Source of the DNA: Pseudomonas vancouverensis
GTDB taxonomy: Bacteria; Pseudomonadota; Gammaproteobacteria; Pseudomonadales; Pseudomonadaceae
Assembly: GCF_004348895.1 (NCBI RefSeq)
Contig: NZ_RRZK01000028.1
Location: forward strand, 124,001 to 188,000
DNA length: 64,000 nt
Reading direction: 5' to 3'
In this document: piece by piece, positions 25,643-34,261 of the stretch
How positions within the stretch are numbered: the stretch's first letter is position 1
Layout of the letters: each line of letters begins with the position of its first letter
Position numbers and translations under genes: made by a program
Notes under the pieces: generated by a model
Database searches by the model: none
Seen by the model: the letters and a program-made list of their open reading frames with translations, nothing else
Told to the model about the DNA's origin: nothing

Positions 25643-26674
25643 TCAATCGGCTGAAACGCGCACCACCAGTTTGCCGAAGTTGCGCCCCTCGAGCATGCCG
25701 ATGAACGCTTGCGGCGCCTGCTCGAGGCCATCGACCACGTCTTCACGGAATTTCACCTTGCCATCACGCACCCAGGGCGCCATGGCACTGAGGAATTCGG
25801 GTTGGCGATCGCCATAGTCATCGAACACGATAAAGCCCTGAATCCGTACACGCTTGGTCAACAGCGTGCGTTGCAGCGTTGGCAGGCGATCCGGACCACT
25901 CGGCGCCTCATGGGCGTTGTAGGAGGCGATCAAACCGCACAACGGAATTCGCGCCTTGGGATTGAGCAACGGCACTACCGCATCGAAGACTTTACCGCCG
26001 ACGTTCTCATAGTAGATGTCGATGCCCTTCGGGCAGGCCTTGGCCAGTTCCTCGGCGAAATTCGCGCTCTTGTGGTCGATGCAGGCATCGAAGCCCAGCT
26101 CTTCGACTACATAGCGGCACTTGTCAGCGCCACCGGCCACGCCAACCGCGCGCAGGCCTTTGATCTTCGCCACCTGGCCCACCACCGAACCGACCGCACC
26201 CGACGCCGCGGCCACCACCAGGGTTTCGCCGGCCTTGGGCTGGCCGATGTCCATCAGGCCCATGTAGGCGGTCATGCCGGGCATACCCAGCACCCCGAGC
26301 GCCATCGACGGACTTGGCATACCCGGTAGCGGGATAATGCTGCGACCATCGTTGATGCTGTGGCTTTGCCAGCCCGTGGCACCGACTACCAGGTCGCCTT
26401 CCTGGAACTTGGGATTGAGTGAACGCTCGACGCGGCTGACAGCACCGCCGGTCATCACTTCGCCGATTTCCACCGGTGCGGCGTAGGACGGTGCATCGCT
26501 CATGCGCCCACGCATGTAGGGGTCCAGCGACAGGTAAACCGTCTTGAGCAGCACCTGGCCATCGGTCAGATCCGGCAGCGCCACCCGCTCCAGGCGGAAG
26601 TTTTCCGGCGTCGGCGCGCCGACCGGGCGAGAGGCCAGGACAATGCGTTGATTGAGGGTCATGGGGTCGGACAT
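25643..26674 (-). CDS. CurA-like NADP-dependent medium-chain reductase
   Basis: 343 residues, a zinc-independent member of the medium-chain dehydrogenase family. The N-terminus (RIVLASRPVGAPTPENFRLE) and the SLDPYMRGRM segment are diagnostic of the leukotriene B4 dehydrogenase/CurA group. The dinucleotide loop is AASGAVGSVVGQVAK, and YENVGGKVFDAV follows. Such enzymes reduce the C=C bond of alpha,beta-unsaturated ketones with NADPH; the physiological substrate is unknown. It has a good ribosome site (GGAGACGCTGCC before ATG). It interrupts the ybaB-recR arrangement and is flanked by a REPIN upstream. Confidence 0.88.
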   Translation of the reverse strand: MSDPMTLNQRIVLASRPVGAPTPENFRLERVALPDLTDGQVLLKTVYLSLDPYMRGRMSDAPSYAAPVEIGEVMTGGAVSRVERSLNPKFQEGDLVVGATGWQSHSINDGRSIIPLPGMPSPSMALGVLGMPGMTAYMGLMDIGQPKAGETLVVAAASGAVGSVVGQVAKIKGLRAVGVAGGADKCRYVVEELGFDACIDHKSANFAEELAKACPKGIDIYYENVGGKVFDAVVPLLNPKARIPLCGLIASYNAHEAPSGPDRLPTLQRTLLTKRVRIQGFIVFDDYGDRQPEFLSAMAPWVRDGKVKFREDVVDGLEQAPQAFIGMLEGRNFGKLVVRVSAD

Positions 26675-26774
26675 GGCAGCGTCTCCTTTGATCGATAGAT
26701 TCGAGGGTGTAAGGGAGCAGACCTTGGTGACAGGTTATATGTTCGAAGTTTTCTCAGGTCATCCGAGCTGTCTT

Positions 26775-26847
26775 CATCGCGAGCAAGCTCGCTCCCTCGG
26801 GTTTTGTAAGCAACACAATTGCTGTGGGAGCGAGCTTGCTCGCGAAA
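26775..26847. repeat. REPIN between the CurA-like gene and ybaB
   Basis: Close inverted units CATCGCGAGCAAGCTCGCTC (from 26775) and CTGTGGGAGCGAGCTTGCTC (from 26822), with a spacer of only about 20 bp, the shortest of the set. Confidence 0.9.
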
Positions 26848-26884
26848 GCTATTTCACGAGCAATGCCTATCTGTCAGCCAGAAA

Positions 26885-26918
26885 CAAAAATGCCAGACAT
26901 GATGTCTGGCATTTTTTG
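26885..26918. terminator. Bidirectional intrinsic terminator after ybaB
   Basis: 15-bp perfect inverted repeat (AAAAATGCCAGACAT / ATGTCTGGCATTTTT). On the minus strand the stem is followed by a T-run, so it ends the dnaX-ybaB unit, whose last stop is at 26945; a T-run also exists on the plus strand. Confidence 0.9.
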
Positions 26919-26944
26919 TAGCCCATCCGAAACGCTTTGGCGAA

Positions 26945-27283
26945 TCAGAATGGCAGTTTCATGCCCGGCGGCAATTGCATGCCGGCGGTCATGCTGCCCA
27001 TTTTTTCCTGGCTGTTGGCTTCGATCTTGCGCACGGCGTCGTTGACGGCGGCGGCCACAACGGCTTCCAGCATCTCTTTGTCGTCTTCGCTCAGGCCTTC
27101 GACCAGGCTTGGGTCGATGGTCACGCTCTTGACGTCGTGACGACCGGTCATGACCACGGTGACCATATCGCCACCGGCCTTACCGATGACTTCGGCGTTG
27201 GCCAGCTCTTCCTGCATCTTGGCCATTTTTTCCTGCATCTGCTGTGCCTGCTTCATCAGGCCGGCCATGCCACCTTTCATCAT
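26945..27283 (-). CDS. ybaB: YbaB/EbfC family nucleoid-associated protein
   Basis: 112 residues from MMKGGMAGLMKQAQQMQEKM. A GTG three codons upstream is part of the ribosome site GAGGTG, so the ATG at 27283 is the real start. The protein has the N-terminal amphipathic helix (about 5-30), the central VVMTGRHDVKSVTIDPSL strand pair and a Met-rich tail LPPGMKLPF of the family. YbaB is a small dimeric DNA-binding protein usually encoded with dnaX and recR. An intrinsic terminator lies between dnaX and ybaB and another follows ybaB. Confidence 0.95.
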   Translation of the reverse strand: MMKGGMAGLMKQAQQMQEKMAKMQEELANAEVIGKAGGDMVTVVMTGRHDVKSVTIDPSLVEGLSEDDKEMLEAVVAAAVNDAVRKIEANSQEKMGSMTAGMQLPPGMKLPF

Positions 27284-27310
27284 GGGAATCACCTCAAAAG
27301 TACTTGGATC

Positions 27311-27343
27311 AAAACGGCGCCCGGCGCAGTAACGCCGAGCGCC
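27311..27343 (-). terminator. Terminator/attenuator between dnaX and ybaB
   Basis: On the minus strand, 11 paired positions (GGCGCTCGGCG / CGCCGGGCGCC, one G-U pair) with the loop TTACTG, followed by GTTTTG. It begins 9 nt after the dnaX stop. It should lower, but may not abolish, read-through into ybaB. Confidence 0.65.
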
Positions 27344-27351
27344 TTCAGTTA

Positions 27352-29409
27352 TTAGCCCTGAGTGACCAGAGCGTCGACAGGTTCAATAGTATCGTTACGG
27401 ATCACCGCACCGAACTGCTGCATCATTTGCTGGATGAACGGATCACCGTGGATCGACTCTTCCGCCTCGCGCTGACGGTCGGCGCGCCGACGGGATGCGG
27501 CCTGGGCCGGGGTTTCCTGCTCGGGCTTGATCAGCTCGATGCTCAGGGTCAGCGTACGCTCATGGTACTGGTTCAGTGCGTCATTCAGACGACGTTGCTG
27601 AGTGGCGTTGAACAAGGCGCTGTGGGCCGGATCCAGGTGCATCAGCCAGTTGTCGCCGTCTATCGAAATCAGTGTGCAGTTGGCGGCGATGCTGCCGGTC
27701 ATGCCCGAGATCGGCAGTTTCGGGAACAGCTCCAGCCATTGCAGGGCCAAGCCCGTCGCCGGTGCAGCCGCAGGCTCGGGTTCTGGCTCGGCAGCCGGTT
27801 CGGCGGCGTGCTCGCTGGCCAACTCATCGAGATAGCTATAGGCCGAGTCCATGTCCGGCTCGATATAGTCCTCGTCCAGCGGCGGCTCGTCGTCCAGGTC
27901 CATGCCTGGCGTGGCCGCATCGACGTCGGCCACGGTCGGCTCGGGAATCGGCGCAGCAGCCCACTCCGGTGCGTCCGGCACCACGCTGTCCGGTGTCGGT
28001 AACGGCATGGGTGGCAATTCGGGTTGTTCACTGGCGGTTTCCAGCACCGGCTCGACCGCAGGTTGCTGAACCGGCACCGTCTCGACCGGATCATTCCACG
28101 GCAGGTCGACGACCTCCTCGACCACCACCGCTTCTGCCACCGGCTCGGGCACGGCTTTCGGCGCAGGCGCCGCAGCTTCGACAGGAACAACAGGCGCAAC
28201 CGGTGCCACTGCCGCAGCGACCACCGGCGCAACGACCGGCGCGGCAGCCACTGAATTTGCGGAATCAACTGTGGCCTGGCTGATCCCCACTGGCTTTAGC
28301 GGTTGCCTCGGGGCGTCCGCGGTATCCGCCGGGCGGAAGGCGAGCATCCGCAGCAGGACCATTTCAAAGCCACCGCGTGGATCCGGGGCCAGCGGCAGGT
28401 CACGTCGACCGATCAGGCCCATCTGGTAATAGAACTGCACGTCTTCGGCCGGCAAGGCCTGGGCCAGCGCCAGCACCCGGTCACGGTCGCCGTGACCGTT
28501 GTCGACGCCTTCAGGCAAGGCCTGGGCAATGGCGACACGGTGCAGCACATTGAGAATTTCCGAGAGCACGCCGTTCCAGTCCGGACCTTGTTCGGCCAGG
28601 TGGCGGACGGCTTCGAGCAGGGCCTTGGCATCGCCTTCGATCAGCGCATGCAACACATCGTAGACCTGGCCGTGATCGAGGGTGCCGAGCATCGCCCGTA
28701 CATCCGCGGCCATGACCTTGCCTTCACCAAAGGCGATCGCCTGGTCGGTCAGGCTCATGGCGTCACGCATCGAGCCATCGGCGGCACGCCCCAGCAGCCA
28801 CAGTGCATCGTCTTCGAACGGCACGTTCTCAACGCCCAGTACGTGGGTCAAATGCTCGACCACGCGCTCCGGCGTCATGTTCTTCAGGGAGAACTGCAGG
28901 CACCGCGAGAGAATCGTTGCAGGAAGTTTCTGCGGATCAGTGGTGGCCAGGATGAACTTGACGTAGGGTGGCGGCTCCTCGAGCGTCTTGAGCAGCGCAT
29001 TGAACGAATGGCTGGAGAGCATGTGCACTTCGTCGATCAGGTAGACCTTGAAGCGCCCACGGCTCGGCGCGTACTGCACGTTGTCGAGCAACTCGCGGGT
29101 GTCTTCGACCTTGGTGCGGCTCGCGGCGTCGATCTCGATCAGGTCGACGAAGCGCCCCTCGTCGATTTCGCGGCACACCGAACACTCGCCGCAGGGCGAG
29201 GACGTGATACCTGTTTCACAGTTCAGGCATTTGGCGATGATCCGCGCGATGGTGGTCTTGCCGACCCCGCGGGTACCGGTAAACAGGTACGCGTGGTGCA
29301 GGCGCTGACTGTCCAAGGCATTGATCAGAGCCTTGAGCACATGGGTCTGGCCGACCATTTCGCGGAACGAGCGCGGACGCCATTTACGTGCAAGAACCTG
29401 ATAACTCAT
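27352..29409 (-). CDS. dnaX: DNA polymerase III subunits gamma and tau
   Basis: 685 residues, clamp-loader ATPase. Walker A is GTRGVGKTT (about 45-53), the zinc module is CLNCETGITSSPCGECSVC, Walker B is YLIDEVHML and the SRC motif is ILSRCLQF. The AAA+ part ends near residue 370. A low-complexity Ala/Pro/Glu/Val linker (about 380-560) follows, then the C-terminal tau domain that binds the polymerase alpha subunit. I see no A-rich slippery site like the one that makes gamma in E. coli. It stands first in the dnaX-ybaB unit on the minus strand. Confidence 0.95.
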   Translation of the reverse strand: MSYQVLARKWRPRSFREMVGQTHVLKALINALDSQRLHHAYLFTGTRGVGKTTIARIIAKCLNCETGITSSPCGECSVCREIDEGRFVDLIEIDAASRTKVEDTRELLDNVQYAPSRGRFKVYLIDEVHMLSSHSFNALLKTLEEPPPYVKFILATTDPQKLPATILSRCLQFSLKNMTPERVVEHLTHVLGVENVPFEDDALWLLGRAADGSMRDAMSLTDQAIAFGEGKVMAADVRAMLGTLDHGQVYDVLHALIEGDAKALLEAVRHLAEQGPDWNGVLSEILNVLHRVAIAQALPEGVDNGHGDRDRVLALAQALPAEDVQFYYQMGLIGRRDLPLAPDPRGGFEMVLLRMLAFRPADTADAPRQPLKPVGISQATVDSANSVAAAPVVAPVVAAAVAPVAPVVPVEAAAPAPKAVPEPVAEAVVVEEVVDLPWNDPVETVPVQQPAVEPVLETASEQPELPPMPLPTPDSVVPDAPEWAAAPIPEPTVADVDAATPGMDLDDEPPLDEDYIEPDMDSAYSYLDELASEHAAEPAAEPEPEPAAAPATGLALQWLELFPKLPISGMTGSIAANCTLISIDGDNWLMHLDPAHSALFNATQQRRLNDALNQYHERTLTLSIELIKPEQETPAQAASRRRADRQREAEESIHGDPFIQQMMQQFGAVIRNDTIEPVDALVTQG

Positions 29410-29544
29410 CGAAAACCGTCGCAGCGAAGGAAGCAGAAGCGGCTAATGCTAGCGGAGCAAGGCACAAATTGCATCCGGTGCGCTCGTGTATTCTGGCTAA
29501 GCTGCACTTCGGGGGCGTTTTGGTACAAATATGGCGGAGCGTTT

Positions 29545-30309
29545 ATGCGGCTGGCCTTGGGGGCAATGCTGTTGATCAGCCTGGATAGTGCGGCCGCGGA
29601 GGCGCCGTTGCGCTTTGTCGTTCCGGACAGCTGGACCATGCCCATGGTGCAGCTCGAACACGGCCGGCCGACCCAGGGCATCCTGTATGACGTGATGCTC
29701 AGCCTGGCGACCCAGGTCGGTGTGCCGGCCGAATTCCACGTGCTGCCCAGAGGGCGGGTACAGAACGCCATGGAACACGGCGAAGTCGATATTCGCTGTT
29801 ACGCCGCGCAATCCTGGCTACCCCACCAGTCGGGCGACTATATCTGGAGCATTCCGCTGTTCACCCAGCCCGACCTGTTGATCACCCGCCAGGCGGCACC
29901 CACTACGGTTAACCCTGCAACCTTGCCACCACAGCCCATCGGCACGGTACTGGGCTACAGCTACCCGACGCTGCAACCGCTGTTCGACAGCAATCGCCTG
30001 CAACGCGACGACGCACGCAATCAGGAACAGGTACTGGAAAAACTCCTCGCCGGGCGCAATCGCTACGCCGTCAGCAACCAGTGGAGCCTGGACTGGTTCA
30101 ATCAGCGCCTGCTGCCTGAACGGCAACTGCAGGGCGTTGCCGTGCTGCAGGAGCAGAGTGTCGGCTGTTACGTGCGCAATGATCCGCAGGTGCCGGTGCA
30201 GCGCGTGCTGCGCACCTTGTTACGGATGAAGATGAGCGGTGAAATCGACGACATCATCCACCTGTACATTGGCGATACCTCCGCCGCCAAAGCACTTTCG
30301 CAACAGTAA
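29545..30309 (+). CDS. Periplasmic family 3 solute-binding protein
   Basis: 254 residues with a signal peptide (MRLALGAMLLISLDSAAAEA, cleavage likely after Ala-Ala-Ala). The mature part resembles family 3 amino-acid-type binding proteins, with PTQGILYDVMLSLATQVGVPAEFHVLPRGRVQNAME near the N-terminus. The frame is open far upstream, but that part is antisense to dnaX; GGAG lies 5 nt before the ATG at 29545. There are no transporter genes nearby, so it may be an orphan sensor or an accessory binding protein. Its ligand is unknown. It diverges from dnaX and converges on the GGDEF-EAL gene, with only 9 bp between stops. Confidence 0.78.
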   Translation: MRLALGAMLLISLDSAAAEAPLRFVVPDSWTMPMVQLEHGRPTQGILYDVMLSLATQVGVPAEFHVLPRGRVQNAMEHGEVDIRCYAAQSWLPHQSGDYIWSIPLFTQPDLLITRQAAPTTVNPATLPPQPIGTVLGYSYPTLQPLFDSNRLQRDDARNQEQVLEKLLAGRNRYAVSNQWSLDWFNQRLLPERQLQGVAVLQEQSVGCYVRNDPQVPVQRVLRTLLRMKMSGEIDDIIHLYIGDTSAAKALSQQ

Positions 30310-30318
30310 TCCGTCACC

Positions 30319-32013
30319 TCATGCGGGCAGCGCTTGCCATTGCGGCGGCGCGACAAACCCTTGCACCCAACCCGGCACCTCAACCGGCGCCATCGGCCCG
30401 GCAATGAACCCGCCCAGAGCCACTTCACAGCCAAGTTCAAGCAACAGGACACCGTGCTCGACACTCTCCAGCCCTTCGGCAATCACCTGTCGACCAAACG
30501 CCCGCGCCAGGCCGATGACCGCTCGGGTCAACGCGAGGTCGTCATGGTCGTGAAGAATGTCGCGAACAAAGGATTTGTCGATCTTGATGGTCTGGGTGCG
30601 CAGGTGCTTGAGGTAACTCAGGGAGGAATATCCGGTACCGAAATCGCCCAGGGAAAAACGCACGCCCAGTGCCTGACAGGCCGTCAGGCATGCGCTGACG
30701 TGGGCAATGTTCTCGATGGCGACCGCCTCGACTATTTCCAGGTCCAGCCATTGCGGCGCGACCTGCGGGTGCCGCGCCAGCAAAGCCTTGAGCCGATCGA
30801 CGAAGTCATCGCGCTGAAAATGCCGCGCCGCGATGTTGATGCTGACCGGCCAGACTCGCCCGCCCTGCTGCCATTGCGCCAACTGCGAGAGCACCTGATC
30901 CAGCACCCATTCGCCGATGTCGATGATCAGGTCGGTCTCTTCCACCAACGGCAGGAAATCCTTGCCGGCAACCAGCCCCCTCTGCGGATGCTGCCAACGC
31001 AACACGGCCTGGAAACCGCTGACGTCACCACGACGCATGTGCACCTTGGGCTGGTAATGCAGGCACAACTCGCCATCGATCAGCGCCTGACGCACACGCT
31101 CGACCGTTTGATGGGTGGCTTTCACCTCCCGGTCCCGCGACACATCAAACAGGTGAAATCGTTTGCGTCCACTCTGCTTGGCCACGTACATCGCCTGATC
31201 GGCATGGCGCAACAAGGTCTCGGCGTTTTCGTCATCATGGGGAAACAGCGTGACGCCAATACTGGCGTATACGCTGATCTGCTTGCCGTTGAGCAGGTAC
31301 GGTGCCGACACCGCGCCCAGCACGCGATTCAAGGCTGCGCGCAACTCCGATGGATCGCGTACATAACGCAGTACCAGGACAAACTCGTCGCCCGCCAGTC
31401 GCGCCACGACATCTTCGCTGCGCACGATGTTACGCAAGCGCTTGGCGACCTCGACCAAGAGCAAATCACCGCTGGCATGGCCGTAACCGTCGTTGACCGC
31501 CTTGAAGCCATCAAGGTCAAGCATGCACACGGCCAGGGGGATGTTTTCCTGGCGGGAGACCGCCAGTGCCTGATCGAGCAAATCGGAAAGGAACGCGCGA
31601 TTGGGCAGACTGGTCAATACATCGTGGCCGACACGCCATTGCAGGGAATGCAACAACTGGCGCTTCTCGCTGACGTCGAAGCGAATCGACAGATAGCGCT
31701 CCACCCGCCCGGTGGTGCTGTCGAGGATCGGCACCATGGTGCTTTCGACCCAGTACAGGCTGCCGTCCTTGGCGCGATTGCAGATCTCGCCTTTCCACAC
31801 GCTGCCCAAGGCGATGGTGCGCCACATGGCGGCAAAAAAATCAGCGCTATGGACGCCGGAATTGAGAATACGGTGGTTCTGCCCGAGCAGTTCTTCGCGG
31901 CTGTAGCCGGACACGGCGCAGAACTGATCATTGACATGGGTGATGCGGCCGCTCAAATCGGTTTCGGAAAAAATGGCGGCGGCATCCACGGCCCTGCGGT
32001 ACTTCTCATCCAT
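30319..32013 (-). CDS. PAS-GGDEF-EAL cyclic-di-GMP protein with degenerate EAL site
   Basis: 564 residues, cytoplasmic (no membrane segment). An N-terminal PAS with PAC (about 10-130, FSETDLSGRITHVNDQFCAVSGYSREEL) is followed by a GGDEF domain (about 135-300) whose signature reads AGDEF, and an EAL domain (about 315-555). In the EAL domain the catalytic glutamate position reads QAVLRW instead of EALLRW, and the DDFGTGYS motif reads GDFGTGYS. Phosphodiesterase activity is therefore unlikely; the domain may bind c-di-GMP or regulate the GGDEF half. AGDEF can be active in some enzymes. No obvious partner lies beside it. Confidence 0.88.
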   Translation of the reverse strand: MDEKYRRAVDAAAIFSETDLSGRITHVNDQFCAVSGYSREELLGQNHRILNSGVHSADFFAAMWRTIALGSVWKGEICNRAKDGSLYWVESTMVPILDSTTGRVERYLSIRFDVSEKRQLLHSLQWRVGHDVLTSLPNRAFLSDLLDQALAVSRQENIPLAVCMLDLDGFKAVNDGYGHASGDLLLVEVAKRLRNIVRSEDVVARLAGDEFVLVLRYVRDPSELRAALNRVLGAVSAPYLLNGKQISVYASIGVTLFPHDDENAETLLRHADQAMYVAKQSGRKRFHLFDVSRDREVKATHQTVERVRQALIDGELCLHYQPKVHMRRGDVSGFQAVLRWQHPQRGLVAGKDFLPLVEETDLIIDIGEWVLDQVLSQLAQWQQGGRVWPVSINIAARHFQRDDFVDRLKALLARHPQVAPQWLDLEIVEAVAIENIAHVSACLTACQALGVRFSLGDFGTGYSSLSYLKHLRTQTIKIDKSFVRDILHDHDDLALTRAVIGLARAFGRQVIAEGLESVEHGVLLLELGCEVALGGFIAGPMAPVEVPGWVQGFVAPPQWQALPA

Positions 32014-32206
32014 GAGTCAGACTCGCTGTTACTGTCGTTGGCGGTGGGACCCGTACACGGCGGCAACACCGGTACTGGTCACATGTTGCAAGGCTTCGGG
32101 GCGACCCTGGACTCAAGAAAGAGCGCATCAATGGCGCTTGAGTTTTTATCCAACGTCGTAAAACCGGTCACGAAAAACCCGAACAGGGCGGCGATTCTAC
32201 GAATTG

Positions 32207-32233
32207 CATCACCTTTTGCAACACAAGGTGATG
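32207..32233. repeat. Inverted repeat upstream of the XRE regulator gene
   Basis: Perfect 9-bp arms CATCACCTT and AAGGTGATG with a 9-nt spacer, centred about 79 bp before the XRE start and between divergent genes. It is a candidate operator for autoregulation or part of a transcript leader. Confidence 0.5.
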
Positions 32234-32298
32234 AATCATGCCGTTGTGCATTGCCAGTATCTGTCGTTAAGTTCTTGATTCTAAATGGGAATTAATCG

Positions 32299-32613
32299 AT
32301 GCAAATTTCAAGTTTGGGTCCGGCCATACGGCGCCACCGTAAGGTCGCAGGTCTTACTCAGGCTGAACTTGGCGAAAAAACCGGTTTCGACCCCAAAACC
32401 ATCAGCCGCTTTGAAACCGGCACCTACACGCCGAGTGTCGAGGCTCTGTTCCTGTTTGCCGAAGTGTTCGGCGTCCATCCCAAGGCCTTTTTCGCCGAAT
32501 TCGGCGATGAAGACGAACAGCGCGCCTACCTGTTCAACGTCATCCACAAAGCGTCGCCCAAAGATCTGGAAAAGCTGATTGCTGCGGTTGATCAGGCGCT
32601 GGCCAGGCCTTAG
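32299..32613 (+). CDS. Small XRE-family transcriptional regulator
   Basis: 104 residues. A helix-turn-helix of the Cro/C1 type fills the N-terminal half (about 5-60: AIRRHRKVAGLTQAELGEKTGFDPKTISRFETGTYTPS by its ends), and then comes a short acidic helical tail. There is no sensor or peptidase domain. No toxin gene lies next to it: the downstream side is SRP RNA on the other strand and the upstream side is the c-di-GMP gene. It is therefore probably a standalone regulator. The inverted repeat at 32207-32233 is the only candidate binding site in its upstream region. Confidence 0.85.
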   Translation: MQISSLGPAIRRHRKVAGLTQAELGEKTGFDPKTISRFETGTYTPSVEALFLFAEVFGVHPKAFFAEFGDEDEQRAYLFNVIHKASPKDLEKLIAAVDQALARP

Positions 32614-32688
32614 TGGCGGGCGTGACAAAGGCCGGACTGCCACGCGTGACAGTTCGACTTTGTTGAGCAGTGAAAAATCGGATACGAC

Positions 32689-32719
32689 AAAAAACCGCCC
32701 CGGACAATTGCCTGGCAGC
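32689..32719 (-). terminator. Probable terminator downstream of SRP RNA
   Basis: Read on the minus strand, an imperfect hairpin built from CTGCC / GGCGG with an inner GG/CC, followed by six T residues. It lies about 60 nt beyond the mature 3' end of ffs and could also be the end of a longer precursor. Confidence 0.5.
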
Positions 32720-32776
32720 CAATACAAGAAATGATTTCAGATGAATAACGCGAGAGAGGATTCGCACTGCGTTAAG

Positions 32777-32888
32777 GTGGCAACCCCACCAGCCACACCC
32801 CGGCACACAATGTCACCGCTGCGGCTGCTCCCTTCCAGGCCTGACCGGGTTCACGGCTGATCGTTGCGGGGGGACCGATGGGGTCACC
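32777..32888 (-). ncRNA. ffs: Signal recognition particle RNA (4.5S)
   Basis: On the minus strand the sequence contains the universally conserved SRP core: GGTCAGGCCTGGAAGGGAGCAGCC, given here by its two parts GGTCAGGCC and GGAAGGGAGCAGCC, where Ffh binds, and the flanking CCCCCCGCAACG segment known from enterobacterial 4.5S RNA. The 5' end GGTGACCCC can pair with GGGGTTGCCACC at the 3' end, closing the long hairpin. About 112 nt, close to the 114 nt of E. coli 4.5S. It works with Ffh in co-translational targeting of membrane proteins. The ends are estimated to within a few bases. Confidence 0.93.
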
Positions 32889-32920
32889 ATAACGACGCTC
32901 ACCTGACGGCGAGCCGCGCC

Positions 32921-32948
32921 ATTGTACCTATCTGGAGCGAAGTTACAA
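32921..32948 (-). promoter_or_regulatory. Sigma-70 promoter of ffs
   Basis: On the minus strand TTGTAA (32948-32943), 16 nt spacer, TACAAT (32926-32921). The predicted start near 32914 leaves a leader of about 26 nt before the mature 5' end. E. coli pre-4.5S RNA has a similar leader, removed by RNase P. Confidence 0.7.
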
Positions 32949-33016
32949 CCGTTCACACTGATTAAAAAAAATGAGTGGCTTCAAGGACATGCGCGGCCCT
33001 TGAAAGACAACCGCCG

Positions 33017-34183
33017 CTACTGTGCCTGAAGCACCTCATCCGCCCTGCCGCCCTCCTGCTGGATCACCAGGTGGATAAAGTGCAGCTTGGCGATCACCGC
33101 AGGTGGCAGGACAAAGGGGTAGAAATCCGGCTGGCCCATGCTGCGTGACAGTTCGTTGAGCATGCCGGCCAGTTCGATCCAGGCGTTGACGAACGACAGG
33201 AACGCCGCGCCGCCGGGGTGCTGCGGATCGTAAAGCGTCTCGGGTGGAAACGGCTGGTAGTCGAAATCCATTTCCCGGGCGCTCATGCCGAATCCCAGCG
33301 CGGTGTCCACGGCATCCATCATGTGCAGGTAGTGCGCCCAGGTTTCCGCCCAGTCCTCCCAAGGGTGCATGGTCGCGTAGGCGCTGACGTACCGCTGCTG
33401 CCAGTCGAGTGGCGCGCCCTGTTGATAATGCCGCGCCAGTGCGTCGGCGTAGCTGGCGCGTTCGTCACCGAACAGCCCGCGAAACCCATCCAGCCAATTA
33501 CCATTGGCGATCAACCGATCCCAATAATAATGCCCGACCTCATGGCGAAAATGGCCCAGCAAGGTGCGATAGGGTTCATGCATCTGCACCCGCACCTGCT
33601 CTCGATGGGCGTCGTCGGCTTCCTTGATGTCCAGGGTGATCAAGCCATTGGCGTGGCCGGTGGTCGGCGGCTTGCCCTGCAGGTCGATACCGATGAAGTC
33701 GAAGGCCAGGCCCTCGGCCTCATTGGCGGCCTTGGGAACTACAGGCAATCCCAGGCTGATCAACTGCGCAACCAGCCGCCGCTTGGCGGTTTCCACCTTG
33801 CGCCAGCGTTCGTGATTTTCTGGGATCGACAGGTCGGGAATGGTGCGATTCAGGCGACAGGCAATGCACAGCGATTCCTGCTGATACGCCGGGATCAGCC
33901 AGTTGCAGGCCGCCGGGGAGTCGAGATTGGCACAACGGCGAAACGCGCCGGCACCTGGGTCGGCATCGAGAAACCAGGTACCGGGTTGCGCACCGGGTTG
34001 CAGCGACGACAAACGACTCAGCTGCGGTTGATAACCCAAGAGCGCCGAGCAGGCCAGGCACTGGCTGTTGCGAAAGAACAACGACTGCCCGCAGCGACAG
34101 GGCCAAACCTTGCTGTTACGTGAGCCTTCACCCACGAAGGGCGCGGCGATGCGTGAGCTGAGCTGTTCGAAGAAACGGTACAT
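33017..34183 (-). CDS. Zinc-ribbon putative metallopeptidase
   Basis: 388 residues from MYRFFEQLSSRIAAPF, preceded by GGGGAGA; an upstream GTG/ATG frame extension is not needed. An N-terminal zinc ribbon (CRCGQSLFFRNSQCLAC, about 31-47) and a second pair near CIACR come first. The central HFRHEVGHYYWDR (about 225) has the HExxH-like metal motif in the form H-E-V-G-H, and EDWAETWAHYLHMMDA follows with the third ligand candidates. This is the bacterial DUF2248-type family annotated as putative zinc-binding metallopeptidase; the substrate is unknown. Gene on the minus strand downstream of ligA, probably a separate unit. Confidence 0.85.
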   Translation of the reverse strand: MYRFFEQLSSRIAAPFVGEGSRNSKVWPCRCGQSLFFRNSQCLACSALLGYQPQLSRLSSLQPGAQPGTWFLDADPGAGAFRRCANLDSPAACNWLIPAYQQESLCIACRLNRTIPDLSIPENHERWRKVETAKRRLVAQLISLGLPVVPKAANEAEGLAFDFIGIDLQGKPPTTGHANGLITLDIKEADDAHREQVRVQMHEPYRTLLGHFRHEVGHYYWDRLIANGNWLDGFRGLFGDERASYADALARHYQQGAPLDWQQRYVSAYATMHPWEDWAETWAHYLHMMDAVDTALGFGMSAREMDFDYQPFPPETLYDPQHPGGAAFLSFVNAWIELAGMLNELSRSMGQPDFYPFVLPPAVIAKLHFIHLVIQQEGGRADEVLQAQ

Positions 34184-34261
34184 GGCGAAATCTCCCCCTG
34201 GGCTTGCCAAGACTAGATCATTCGCCAATGTCCTTCGTTCCGTGTTTCCACAGGTCAGCTG

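Noticed and set aside
27352..29409. Programmed frameshift in dnaX as in E. coli
   Set aside because: No A-rich heptamer followed by a stem-loop was found near the end of the AAA+ region.
28303..29544. Long N-terminal extension of the solute-binding protein
   Set aside because: It is antisense to dnaX; a signal peptide and ribosome site define the start at 29545.
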